Positions 1-7,736 of a stretch of 64,000 nt of DNA are shown one piece after another. The notes beneath the pieces are model-generated. The model saw only the letters and a list, made by a program, of their open reading frames with translations, was not told where the DNA came from and did no database searches. The DNA comes from Nocardia sp. BSTN01 (GTDB taxonomy: Bacteria; Actinomycetota; Actinomycetes; Mycobacteriales; Mycobacteriaceae). How positions within the stretch are numbered: position 1 is the first letter of the stretch; the number at the start of each line of letters is the position of its first letter. The position numbers and the translations under genes were made by a program. Location of the stretch: positions 62,001 to 126,000 of the forward strand of contig NZ_JADKYP010000009.1 of NCBI RefSeq assembly GCF_015354405.1. Reading direction: 5' to 3'.

Positions 1-618
1 GACCGCCAGCGGGCCGAGATCGACGATCGGGCGCGGTAGCGGCGGTTGGATCCGGTCCCGCTGCGGCGTGCGCAGCCGCCGTTGCGCCGGGACCGGTTCC
101 AGATCGTGCGGCCGCTGGGGCGCCCCGGATCGCGCACGCGCACAGGTTCCGGGCTGGGTGTGCACCAGCAGGGTGGAGGAGCCGCTCGTCACGACCTGAC
201 CGTCGTCGTCGCGCAACAGGGTGGTCACCGAGACCACGTCGTAGTCGCGGTAGTGGCGGAAGGATTCGAATCCGATATCGCAGCTGATGCGGTCGCCGGC
301 CAACAGCGGGCGCACGATTTCCAGCGTGCGGTCGGCATGCACGACGCATCCGCTGTGAAAACCCGGTACGAGTGCGTCCAGCGTCCGTTCCTCGGCGCGC
401 ATCCACACCGTGGTGGCGAAGGTCGGCGGGGCCACCAGGGCATCGAATCCGCGTGCGGCGGCGGCGCGTTCGTCGCAGTGGATGGGGTCGGTGGCGCCTA
501 TCGCCCGGGCGTACTCGCGAATCGTGGCCGCGGCGATCGGCCGATCGCCGCGGGTTCGAAACCGATGTTCGCCGTGCGGCGACGCCACCGGTGGCACGTC
601 GAGGGATGCGCTGACCAT
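1..618 (-). CDS. FAS1-like (MaoC-fold) dehydratase, 3' end outside window
   Basis: The 206 visible codons encode the N-terminal part of a hot-dog-fold hydratase/dehydratase of the MaoC/HadA type. They include a conserved region with IGATDPIHCD near residues 38-47 and a VAPPTFA stretch, which is where FAS1-like dehydratase domains hold an acyl thioester. Such proteins hydrate or dehydrate acyl-CoA or acyl-ACP intermediates. The frame is still open at base 1, and the proline-rich stretch followed by VDLGPLAV suggests a second MaoC half lies beyond the edge. The ATG at 618 has a good AGGAG ribosome site 4-9 bases upstream. It is divergent from the TOMM-like gene, and the shared 235-bp spacer carries two DnaA boxes. 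The substrate cannot be told from sequence. Confidence 0.75.
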   Translation of the reverse strand, partial: MVSASLDVPPVASPHGEHRFRTRGDRPIAAATIREYARAIGATDPIHCDERAAAARGFDALVAPPTFATTVWMRAEERTLDALVPGFHSGCVVHADRTLEIVRPLLAGDRISCDIGFESFRHYRDYDVVSVTTLLRDDDGQVVTSGSSTLLVHTQPGTCARARSGAPQRPHDLEPVPAQRRLRTPQRDRIQPPLPRPIVDLGPLAV

Positions 619-776
619 ATTGCTCCTTTAACCGACCCGAATCGACCCGATTGTCGGCCGCCGGTGGCCGGGCGTTAGCACTCTCTGCGCCGGTCTGGAA
701 AATTCACGGCGAGTCGTCGGCGAGTTTTGTGAAACGATGCGTTCACAGTGATGCTGCGACATCATCCGAAGCACCC

Positions 777-803
777 TGTGGATAACACCGAACCTGTGGA
801 TAA
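777..803 (+). promoter_or_regulatory. Pair of perfect DnaA boxes
   Basis: TGTGGATAA occurs at 777-785 and again at 795-803, each embedded in CTGTGGATAAC. On the minus strand this reads TTATCCACA, the classical high-affinity DnaA box. The two copies are direct repeats 18 bp apart in the spacer between the divergent dehydratase and TOMM-like genes. They could let DnaA-ATP affect either promoter, or titrate DnaA. No dnaA, dnaN or AT-rich unwinding element is visible, so this is not called an origin. Confidence 0.6.
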
Positions 804-853
804 CCAGCAGTTTTCCCGCGGGTGTGTCTCGGCCCGCCGACAATACTGACCCC

Positions 854-1759
854 ATGACGTTGTCACACGCACGTGGACCGATGTTGCATCCGCGGGTGGC
901 GGTTCTGCGCCGGCCCTCGGGTGCGGTGCAATTGGGATGGGACCCCGAACGCGCGGTACTCCTGCACCCGCCCGCCGTCGACACCGATGCGGTCGTCGCG
1001 TTCGTCCGGCTGCTCGACGGTCTGCACAGCCATCCCCAGCTCCTGTGGGAGGCCGGGCAACTCGGCCTCGGTGGCGTGGCCTTGGAACTGTTACGAGATA
1101 TCGACGCGGCCGGACTGCTGGTCCGGCCGCGGGCTCGCCGCACTCGGATACGGACGGTGCATGTACACGGCCGCGGCCCCCTGGCGGATTCGCTGCACAG
1201 CGGTATCCGGCAACTGGGCATCACCCCGACGAGGTCGAGCGAATATCGCAGCGGCGCAACGGATTCGCTGCCGGCCTCCGATCTGGTGATTCTCACCGAC
1301 GCGCTGGTCCCGGCGCCGGAGCTGGTCAGCATGCTGCTGGTGCGCCGAATCCCGCACCTGCAGGTGCGCATCCGCGACGGGCACGGCGTGATCGGGCCGC
1401 TGGTACTGCCCGGCGGCACCAGCTGTCTGCGCTGCGCCGATCTGACCCGCACCGAATTCGACGCCGAATGGCCGCATCTGGCGGCGCAGCTGCTCGGCCG
1501 GACCGGCTACGCCTCCCCCGCCACCATTGCCGCCACCGCGGCCCTGACATTGCGCGAAATCGAATCGATCATCGAGGACGCCGCCGACGACCCGCCCCGA
1601 ACCCTGGACACCACACTGGAATTGGATCCGCATACCAGGCGCATCGCCCGGCGTCGCTGGACCCCGCACGCGGACTGCGCCTGCCGCCGAATCGCAGCCA
1701 CGGCGGCCGAAGCGCCGGACGAGGATCGCACGGCCTCCGTCGCCGGAGGACAGGTATGA
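854..1759 (+). CDS. TOMM leader-peptide-binding / cyclodehydratase-like protein
   Basis: A 301-residue protein resembling the ThiF/cyclodehydratase-C family, often named 'TOMM precursor leader peptide-binding protein' and conserved in mycolic-acid actinobacteria next to an ABC1 kinase gene. It has an N-terminal winged-helix-like part (about 1-90), a central dinucleotide-fold-like region, and Cys pairs in SCLRCADL and DCACR that could hold zinc. There is no YcaO partner or obvious precursor peptide nearby, so a thiazole/oxazole natural product is not supported and its role is unknown. The start is uncertain: ATG 854 sits 6 bp after a weak -10-like AATACT (leaderless option), and ATG 881 would also give a typical N-terminus. 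Confidence 0.7.
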   Translation: MTLSHARGPMLHPRVAVLRRPSGAVQLGWDPERAVLLHPPAVDTDAVVAFVRLLDGLHSHPQLLWEAGQLGLGGVALELLRDIDAAGLLVRPRARRTRIRTVHVHGRGPLADSLHSGIRQLGITPTRSSEYRSGATDSLPASDLVILTDALVPAPELVSMLLVRRIPHLQVRIRDGHGVIGPLVLPGGTSCLRCADLTRTEFDAEWPHLAAQLLGRTGYASPATIAATAALTLREIESIIEDAADDPPRTLDTTLELDPHTRRIARRRWTPHADCACRRIAATAAEAPDEDRTASVAGGQV

Positions 1760-1884
1760 GCGCGGCGAGGGTAGCGCGCGCGGTGACTCGGGCAGTGATG
1801 AGGCCGTACCTCGATGATGTGGTGGCTGTCGCGCACGAGGGCCGAGTCGTCGTCGCGGCCGCGAGGTGGGTGAGTGTCGTCGGC

Positions 1885-2715
1885 TCAGCGCTCGCCGGAC
1901 GACGCGCCGGTGAAGGACCAGACGGCCGCGGGTCGTCCGGTGGCCTTGGTTCGCAGTCGTTCCCCGGTGCGGGTGAGTCCCGGGATCGCGGCCAGGGTGC
2001 GGTTGAGGTTGCCCGGGTCGGGACGAGTACCGGACAGCGCGGTGGCGAGGGTTACCGCGCGGGTCGCGGGGAAGTGCTCGCCGATCAGCGCCCGGGTGAA
2101 AGCGAGATCCTTCCACAGCATCTCGGCGAGTCGTTCCCGGGCGACCTCGACGATCATGGTGTGGTCGAAGGCCAGCGGCGGGACGTCGTCGAACGGAACC
2201 CACCGGACACCGAAAGGGCCTGCAGCGCTGCCGGTTCCACTATCGCCCGGTCCCTCGGCACCGCCGGAACCATCGCCGCTCGTCTGCTCGGCACCGGCGG
2301 AAGAATCGCCGCCGGCCCGCTCGACGATGCCGGACCCCCCGCCGTCCGATTGCTCGAAACCGGCCGGATCATCGGTTCTCGACTGCTCGGCATCGGTGGG
2401 TGCTGCCGGGTGCCCCAGAACCGCCCACATCGCGATCGAGAGCGTCGGACCGCGTGGATCGCGATTCGGCTCGTCGAAAGTGACCAGTTGCCCGACAGCG
2501 AGGATCGCATCGTCGGGCACACCCAGTTTGCCGTGTACCGCGCGACGGGCCGCCGCCGCGAGCCGCTCACCGCGGCCGAGCAGCACACCGGGCAGGGCGA
2601 GTTCGCCGGCGAACGGATCCCACTGCCGGGGCGCCACTGCGAAGGTGACGGTCGTGTCGTCGGCGCCGAATCGAAGCGCGACGACATCGAGCGATACGGC
2701 GGATTGCTGCTCCAC
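1885..2715 (-). CDS. NrtR-type regulator (degenerate Nudix domain + winged helix)
   Basis: A 276-residue protein with a Nudix fold (about 5-104 and 168-185) and a C-terminal NrtR-like winged helix (about 205-276, ending GRPAAVWSFT). In this family the Nudix domain senses ADP-ribose or related NAD metabolites and the winged helix binds palindromic operators. The Nudix box (43-65) keeps GER, but the catalytic REUxEE segment reads RAVHGK, so both metal-binding glutamates are missing; it is probably a sensor, not a hydrolase. A Gly/Ser/Glu-rich linker (about 105-167) interrupts the Nudix domain and looks disordered. It is the last gene of a four-gene operon, starting (GTG) 9 bp after the PurA paralogue. 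Its likely targets are the palindromes at 6032-6052 and 6080-6100. Confidence 0.78.
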   Translation of the reverse strand: MEQQSAVSLDVVALRFGADDTTVTFAVAPRQWDPFAGELALPGVLLGRGERLAAAARRAVHGKLGVPDDAILAVGQLVTFDEPNRDPRGPTLSIAMWAVLGHPAAPTDAEQSRTDDPAGFEQSDGGGSGIVERAGGDSSAGAEQTSGDGSGGAEGPGDSGTGSAAGPFGVRWVPFDDVPPLAFDHTMIVEVARERLAEMLWKDLAFTRALIGEHFPATRAVTLATALSGTRPDPGNLNRTLAAIPGLTRTGERLRTKATGRPAAVWSFTGASSGER

Positions 2716-2724
2716 GGCGAACCA

Positions 2725-3987
2725 TCATGCCGCAGCCGCGACCCGGGCCACACGATCGGCACGATCGGGCCCGTGCCCGGCCAGCACCACGGGCGCGCCC
2801 AGCCGGCGTCCCAGGAATTCCGGAACATCCGCCGGCAGCGGTACGAGATCCGGGGTGCTGTGGGCGACGAGCCCGGTCAGCCACCGCTGATGGTCCAGAT
2901 CCCGCCAGGGACCGCAGTCGAGCCGGTCCCGATATCCGTCCGGGGCGAAATACCCTGCGGCGGTGCGCATATCGTCGCGACCCGCCACGAGGTCCAGATG
3001 GTTGACGGCGAGCGCGTCGATTCCCCCGCACGCGTCCACGGCGTAGCGCAGCAGGATCGGATCCAGATGCCCGACACGGAAGACGCCCTGATACGGGCCG
3101 GTGACGTTGTGCGGCTCCGGGATCGACAGTTCCGCATCCTCGGTCGGAAAGGGGCCCGCGCCGTGGCGAGTCTGGTACGCGCGTGTCACTCCGAGTATTA
3201 CGCCCGGTTCCCCGATACGCGCCAGCATGGCGCGGGCATGGCGGGGCTCCACCGTCGACCAGGTGGTATAGGGATGCAGGCCCCGCCATTCGTCGAGCAG
3301 CACGCCCTGGGCGCCCTCGAAGATCAGCCGGCCCGCGGCGGCGAACACCGCGAGTTGCTCACCCGGCACCAGCGCCACCGACCGCGCGAATTCCGTATAG
3401 GCCCCGACCAGGGCGTCGATCGGTTCGTAGCCGTGCCGCCCGCTTGCCAGCAGCGGTGCGAAGTGCTGCTCCAGCGCGATCAGCTTGCGGCGCAGGATAT
3501 CCGGAGTGCGACAGTCCCGGACCCGGGGCGCATCGTGCTCGAGGGCGTAGCGCACGGTCTCCCCGATACCCATCCCGCAGGAACCGTGGCGGGCGGCACC
3601 CCGCGCATCCTCCCGGCAGCGGTTGGCGGCGCCGTGGATCGGAGTGGTCAGCAACGCCCGCTCGTCGACGAAGATCGATCCCAGCGGATCGGCCACACCC
3701 AGCGCGGTCAGCGCTTCGGCCTCGGCGGCCAGGGCGATCGGATCCACGAGCACATGCCGCGACAGCACTGTCGGCACGCCCGACAGCGTGCCCGATCCGA
3801 ACTGCCGGAAGGTGTGCCGCCGGCCGTCGGCGAGTACGGTGTGCGCGGCCTGCGCGCCGCCGTTGAAACGTACGACGGCCGCGACGTCCAGGCCGGCCTG
3901 TGGCGAGCACAGCCAATCCACGGTGGCGCCCTTCCCGGCGTCGCCGAATCCCAGATCGACCACGATCACATGCCGGTCGCCGAACAT
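2725..3987 (-). CDS. Adenylosuccinate synthetase paralogue (PurA-like)
   Basis: The 420-residue length is close to PurA. Family landmarks are present: GDAGKG (15-20, PurA GDEGKGK), FNGG...AHTV with the catalytic-type His (about 49), GAQG (225-228), AYQTRHGAGPFPTE (270-283) and NHLD (329-332, PurA NKxD-like guanine-binding motif). PurA couples GTP hydrolysis to joining aspartate and IMP. Here the second residue of GDEGKGK is Ala and the last Lys is Ala. The aspartate-binding TTGRxRRCGW loop is replaced by VTGPYQGVFRVGH (295-307), and the IMP-contact region reads SCGMGIGET. A changed substrate or acceptor is likely, so this is probably not the housekeeping PurA. The ATG has a GAAGGGA ribosome site. 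The neighbours are a vWA gene upstream and the NrtR-like gene downstream. Confidence 0.85.
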   Translation of the reverse strand: MFGDRHVIVVDLGFGDAGKGATVDWLCSPQAGLDVAAVVRFNGGAQAAHTVLADGRRHTFRQFGSGTLSGVPTVLSRHVLVDPIALAAEAEALTALGVADPLGSIFVDERALLTTPIHGAANRCREDARGAARHGSCGMGIGETVRYALEHDAPRVRDCRTPDILRRKLIALEQHFAPLLASGRHGYEPIDALVGAYTEFARSVALVPGEQLAVFAAAGRLIFEGAQGVLLDEWRGLHPYTTWSTVEPRHARAMLARIGEPGVILGVTRAYQTRHGAGPFPTEDAELSIPEPHNVTGPYQGVFRVGHLDPILLRYAVDACGGIDALAVNHLDLVAGRDDMRTAAGYFAPDGYRDRLDCGPWRDLDHQRWLTGLVAHSTPDLVPLPADVPEFLGRRLGAPVVLAGHGPDRADRVARVAAAA

Positions 3988-4023
3988 GGTGATATCCCTT
4001 CGCTTTTCGGATCGGATTCGCGG

Positions 4024-5007
4024 TCAGAACCGGACATCGTCGTCGCCCGGCGTCGCCGCCGGCAGCGCGCCCGCGACGCGACGACCGGCGGGAGTACCGA
4101 TCGGCGCCAGTGCCTTACCGACGACGTCGGCGGCGTCGGCGGACCCGATATCGCGCAGATCGGCCAGCCCGGTGCCCAGATCGACGCGGTCCTCGCCGAT
4201 GCCGATGGTCAGCGCGATGAGTTCGCACACCGCTGCCGGATCGTCCAGGCGCAGGACCCGTTCCCCGAGCACTCCCCGCCAGTGCTCGGAGATCTCCGGG
4301 TCGGTGTAGTAATGGGATTGATTCGGCAGGATGTAGTACACATGCCACCGATCGGCCAGCTCGCGGTAGATCGAGGGGACCGAAATGTCGTGGGGCACAT
4401 CGTCGCCGATCACCCGGCGCACGTGCCCGGCGGCGAGGCGCGGCTTGTTCAGCTCGTCGCCCACGATGAACAGATACCCCTTACGTCCGCGTTTGTCCCA
4501 CGCATCGGTCGCCGTGTGCCGAGCCATGAAATACGCGGCCAGCTCATAGCTTTCGGATTTCTGTCCGCCACCGCCGCCTTCGAGCAGAATCAGCCGCAAC
4601 TGTTCGTCCATGCGATTGTCGGATTCGAACTGTCCGATCTGCAGTGGCACCCGATCGCAGTCGGCATCGCCGATCCCGCCGAACAGAATCTGCGGATCCT
4701 CGGCGTACCCCTTGCGCTGCAGCAGCCCGTGCAGGGTAGCCAGCTTCTCCTGCATGATGCGCGGGACCCGCCCCATCGACCCGGTCACGTCGAACAGCAC
4801 CGCGATCGGCAGCGAGGCCCCGTGCTCGGCGGAGTCGCGCGATTCACGCGCTCCGACGCCGAAGGGATCGAGCAGCGGATGCGCGACCCACTCCGTATAG
4901 GGCTTGGCCCGCATGTCGGCGGTGTAGCCGAAGTCGTCGAGTCCGCGGGCGGCGCGGAAGGTGCGGGCGGCGTCGTAGGCGCTGTCGTCCCACTGTCCGT
5001 ATCCCAT
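4024..5007 (-). CDS. von Willebrand factor A domain protein
   Basis: A 327-residue soluble protein. A vWA domain starts near residue 66 with a MIDAS-type metal motif, DVTGS (73-77), after the strand LPIAVLF; further acidic residues come in SESYELAAYF and FIVGDELNKP. The N-terminal 60 residues are rich in aromatic and acidic residues (MGYGQWDDSAYDAARTF). No signal peptide or membrane segment is seen, so this is cytoplasmic, unlike adhesive vWA proteins. Such proteins usually act as metal-dependent scaffolds. The frame stays open far upstream, but ATG 5007 is chosen because an AAAGGA ribosome site lies in the end of the preceding gene, 5 bp away. It is the second gene of the operon, between the J-domain/pseudokinase and PurA-like genes. 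Confidence 0.82.
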   Translation of the reverse strand: MGYGQWDDSAYDAARTFRAARGLDDFGYTADMRAKPYTEWVAHPLLDPFGVGARESRDSAEHGASLPIAVLFDVTGSMGRVPRIMQEKLATLHGLLQRKGYAEDPQILFGGIGDADCDRVPLQIGQFESDNRMDEQLRLILLEGGGGGQKSESYELAAYFMARHTATDAWDKRGRKGYLFIVGDELNKPRLAAGHVRRVIGDDVPHDISVPSIYRELADRWHVYYILPNQSHYYTDPEISEHWRGVLGERVLRLDDPAAVCELIALTIGIGEDRVDLGTGLADLRDIGSADAADVVGKALAPIGTPAGRRVAGALPAATPGDDDVRF

Positions 5008-5012
5008 GGTGA

Positions 5013-6029
5013 TCACTGTCCTTTCGGTAGTTCGAACGGCCGGAAGCGGCGGGCGCCGTACAGCCGGTCGAGCAGGTCGTCGAATTCGTCGAGCAGGCTG
5101 CGGGCGTCGGGCCGCAGCCTCGGCGCCGATTGCAGACATCCCTCGGCGAAGGCGCGCATGGGCGCGGGCGCGCGGTCGCCGAGCATGGTGAGCAGCAGCC
5201 GGTGGGCCAGATACACATCGGTGCGCGGGCAGACCCCGGTCCCGGTTTCGGGCGGATAGTCGATCGAGGCCGGTGTGGCCGCGGGCACCCGCCCGGGCCG
5301 GGTCGCGAACGACCAGCCGACCAGGACCACCCCGTGCAGCCGAGGATGGATGAGTACGTTCTCCGCCGAGACCGCGGTGTGCACCCAGTGCGCGGTCGCC
5401 GCACCGGCCAGGCAGCGCAGCAGCCGCCGGTGCATCCAGGCGTAGTCGCGCGGGTCGAGCCCTCCCGGAAAGGCGGCGCGCACCTGGGCCAGCGTCACGA
5501 ACCCGTCGGTCAGCGCGTCGAGCACGTTGATCGAGCGAACCTCGCCGGAGTCGGTATCGGTGTGGTCGACGGTGTCGATCAGGCGCGGAAAGTACGGCGC
5601 CAGCCACTCGTGCTCCGCGGTGAGCGCGGCGATGTCCGTCAACGCGTTCCGCTCGTTCGCCAGCAGCGAATTCGCGACCGGACGCCGTGCGATCTTCACC
5701 ACTGCGGCCGAATCGGTGCGGTACACATCCGCGACGGAACCGCGGGCGTGCATCGCGCCGAGGCGATACGGGCCCCGCACGCCACACACCTCGAAGGCCT
5801 GCCCGGACGCGAGCCAGCTCCGGTACAGCCCGCCGAGGCGGACGAAGGCCGCGGTGGCCCGCTCGGCCTCGGCGGCGGGCACCCGATCCGGGTGCAGCGC
5901 GGCGGCCAGCCGCAGATACGTCCGATGCGCGCTGCGGCGAGCGGCGGAATCCGTTGTCGCCGCGCCGAACAGATCTTCCGGGCGTCGCACCTCCCGGATG
6001 GCCGCCGCGGCCTCTCGCGTTGTGGTCAT
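5013..6029 (-). CDS. J-domain protein fused to a pseudokinase
   Basis: A 338-residue protein. Residues about 14-75 form a J-like domain with the HPD motif (46-48, in AALHPDRV), which in DnaJ proteins triggers Hsp70 ATPase. Residues about 88-330 resemble a protein-kinase fold: a glycine-loop-like GAMHARGSVADVYR, VVKIARR with the ATP-site lysine (112), and a C-lobe. The catalytic HRDxxxxN segment reads VHTAVSAEN (no Asp) and DFG is replaced by VGWS (237-240), so phosphotransfer is unlikely. It is the first gene of the operon. ATG 6029 is 2 bp from a perfect 21-bp palindrome and has no ribosome site; TATAGA lies 8 bp upstream, pointing to a leaderless transcript. The role is inferred as an adaptor or client-recruiting component. 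Confidence 0.8.
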   Translation of the reverse strand: MTTTREAAAAIREVRRPEDLFGAATTDSAARRSAHRTYLRLAAALHPDRVPAAEAERATAAFVRLGGLYRSWLASGQAFEVCGVRGPYRLGAMHARGSVADVYRTDSAAVVKIARRPVANSLLANERNALTDIAALTAEHEWLAPYFPRLIDTVDHTDTDSGEVRSINVLDALTDGFVTLAQVRAAFPGGLDPRDYAWMHRRLLRCLAGAATAHWVHTAVSAENVLIHPRLHGVVLVGWSFATRPGRVPAATPASIDYPPETGTGVCPRTDVYLAHRLLLTMLGDRAPAPMRAFAEGCLQSAPRLRPDARSLLDEFDDLLDRLYGARRFRPFELPKGQ

Positions 6030-6031
6030 AG

Positions 6032-6052
6032 TTTTAGTCTATACGACTAAAA
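6032..6052 (-). promoter_or_regulatory. Perfect 21-bp palindrome: probable NrtR-type operator and promoter
   Basis: TTTTAGTC-N5-GACTAAAA, with perfect 8-bp arms, ends 2 bp before the start codon of the J-domain/pseudokinase gene. On the minus strand it contains TATAGA, a good -10 hexamer 8 bp from the ATG, so a bound repressor would block initiation of a leaderless mRNA. The arms and spacing suit a dimeric winged-helix regulator, and the operon encodes an NrtR-family protein. Confidence 0.7.
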
Positions 6053-6079
6053 TATGACGTACCAGATCCCACGGCCAAC

Positions 6080-6100
6080 TTTTAGTGGAAACCACAAAAA
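6080..6100 (-). promoter_or_regulatory. Second 21-bp near-palindrome with the same arm sequence
   Basis: TTTTAGTGG-AAA-CCACAAAAA: the arms match except at one position, and the TTTTAGT half-site is shared with the 6032-6052 palindrome. The centres are 48 bp apart. It is probably a second operator for the same regulator, lying between the divergent operon and the ABC1 kinase gene, so it could act on both. Confidence 0.5.
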
Positions 6101-6271
6101 CTAGGGACGGAGGCCCGCCGACCACCACGGACGAGCCGTTTGCCATGCGTTCGCGCGCCCCCACCACCGCCCGGACCGACTCCACTGTGACCGATGACAC
6201 GTCTCGATCCAGGGGTGGAGTTCACGCAATTCACATGGCACGCGGCACGGTGGGTCAGCCATGATGGGGGT

Positions 6272-7615
6272 GTGTCTGAGATTGTGCGCCGTAGCTCATC
6301 CCGCAACGCCAAGTTGGCGAAGATTCCACTCGGTATCGCGGGACGGGCCGCTGTGGGGTTCGGCCGCAAACTCGCCGGCGGCGACAAGGGCGAGATCAAT
6401 GCCGAGTTGAATCAGAAGGCCGCCGAGCAGATCTTCTCCGTTCTCGGCGAACTCAAGGGCGGCGCAATGAAATTCGGGCAGGCGCTGTCGGTGATGGAGG
6501 CCGCCGTACCCGAGGAGTTCGGCGAGCACTATCGCGAGGCGCTGACCAAACTGCAGGCCGCGGCCCCGCCGCTGCCGGCCGCCGCGGTGCATCGCGTGCT
6601 GGATCAACAGCTGGGCACGGCGTGGCGCAAGCGCTTCCGCTCCTTCGACGACGCCCCCACCGCCTCGGCCAGTATCGGACAGGTCCACAAGGCCGAATGG
6701 TCCGACGGCCGCACGGTGGCGGTGAAGGTCCAGTACCCCGGCGCCGACGAGGCCCTGCGCGCGGACCTCAAGACGCTCAATCGGATGGCCGGCATGATCG
6801 GCGCCGTCATCCCGGGCGCCGACGTCAAACCCATTCTCGCCGAGATCACCGAACGCACCGAAGAAGAACTCGACTACCGGACCGAGGCCGCCAACCAGCG
6901 TCGTTTCGCCAAGGCCTTCGACGGCCATCCTCGGTTCCTGGTACCCAAAGTGGTGGCCGGGGCACCGAAGGTGATCGTCACCGAATGGCTCGACGGCACC
7001 GCGGTCTCCGGCATCATCAAGCGGGGCGAACAGGATCCGGCGGGCACCGTCGAACTGCGCAACCGCGTGGCAACCCTGATGGGTGAATTCCACTTCTCCT
7101 CCCCCGCTCTGGCCGGACTGCTGCATGCCGACCCGCATCCCGGCAATTTCATGATGCTCGACGACGGCCGGTTGGCGGTGCTGGATTTCGGCGCCTGCGC
7201 GCCGCTGCCCGACGGGTTCCCGCCGGTGCTCGGCCAGATGGTGGCGATGGCGGTCGAGGATCGGTTCGAGGAACTGACCGATCTGATGTACAGCAACGGC
7301 TGGGTGATTCCAGGCCGCACCGTCACGCACGCGGAGATCGCCGACTATCTGCGCCCGTTCACCGATCCCATCCGCGAGGATTCTTTCCACTTCACCCGCA
7401 AGTGGATGCAGCGCGTGGCGGGCAAGGCCACCGATGTGAGCCGCCCGGAGATGAAAACCGGTATGTCGCTGCAACTTCCGGCCGAACACATCATGGTGTT
7501 CCGGGTGCTGATGGGTTCGATCGGCATCTGCGCACAGCTCGACGCCGAGGTGCCCTTCATGAAGCTGATGCACGACTGGGTGCCCGGCTACGCCGAATAC
7601 CGCAGCGCCAGTTGA
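6272..7615 (+). CDS. ABC1/UbiB-family atypical kinase
   Basis: A 447-residue ABC1 (ADCK/UbiB-like) protein. It has the KxGQ motif (KFGQ, 67-70), the Ala-rich loop ASASIGQVHKAEW, VAVKVQYPG with the ATP lysine, HADPHPGNF (catalytic loop) and VLDFGA. These kinases act in lipid or isoprenoid metabolism, usually at membranes; no clear transmembrane helix is seen here. The frame opens at 6194, but GTG 6272 is preferred because it gives VSEIVRRSSSRNAKLAKIP, the N-terminus I remember for the mycobacterial homologue (Rv3197, same length), and a G-rich stretch precedes it. The position between the TOMM-like gene and whiB7 matches that block. It converges with whiB7 across a perfect hairpin. Confidence 0.87.
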   Translation: MSEIVRRSSSRNAKLAKIPLGIAGRAAVGFGRKLAGGDKGEINAELNQKAAEQIFSVLGELKGGAMKFGQALSVMEAAVPEEFGEHYREALTKLQAAAPPLPAAAVHRVLDQQLGTAWRKRFRSFDDAPTASASIGQVHKAEWSDGRTVAVKVQYPGADEALRADLKTLNRMAGMIGAVIPGADVKPILAEITERTEEELDYRTEAANQRRFAKAFDGHPRFLVPKVVAGAPKVIVTEWLDGTAVSGIIKRGEQDPAGTVELRNRVATLMGEFHFSSPALAGLLHADPHPGNFMMLDDGRLAVLDFGACAPLPDGFPPVLGQMVAMAVEDRFEELTDLMYSNGWVIPGRTVTHAEIADYLRPFTDPIREDSFHFTRKWMQRVAGKATDVSRPEMKTGMSLQLPAEHIMVFRVLMGSIGICAQLDAEVPFMKLMHDWVPGYAEYRSAS

Positions 7616-7645
7616 TCCTTCGCCCCGACGGGCGCCGAATAGGGG

Positions 7646-7681
7646 ACAAGCCCCGCATCCGACATCGGATGCGGGGCTTGT
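7646..7681. terminator. Bidirectional hairpin terminator between ABC1 kinase and whiB7
   Basis: Perfect 17-bp inverted repeat (arms 7646-7662 and 7665-7681, starting ACAAGCCCCGCATCC) with a 2-base gap, between convergent genes. It lacks a long U tract, which is common for actinobacterial terminators. Confidence 0.75.
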
Positions 7682-7736
7682 TCGTGTTCCCAGAAGTGGC
7701 CGAGGCGGATCCGCGCTCGGCCCGAACCGGCGCCGA

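Noticed and set aside
777-803. Replication origin
   Set aside because: Two DnaA boxes only, no AT-rich unwinding element and no dnaA/dnaN nearby.
854-1759. Biosynthetic locus for a thiazole/oxazole-modified peptide
   Set aside because: No YcaO, dehydrogenase or precursor peptide nearby; the gene is conserved in genomes without such products.
1756-1884. Small gene overlapping the TOMM-like stop (ATGA at 1756)
   Set aside because: The frame runs into the antisense of the NrtR gene; no ribosome site or similarity.
937-5259. Plus-strand open frame of over 4 kb across the operon and TOMM-like gene
   Set aside because: Arg/Pro/Gly-rich translation without motifs; it is the complement of recognised minus-strand genes, a usual artefact of high-GC DNA.
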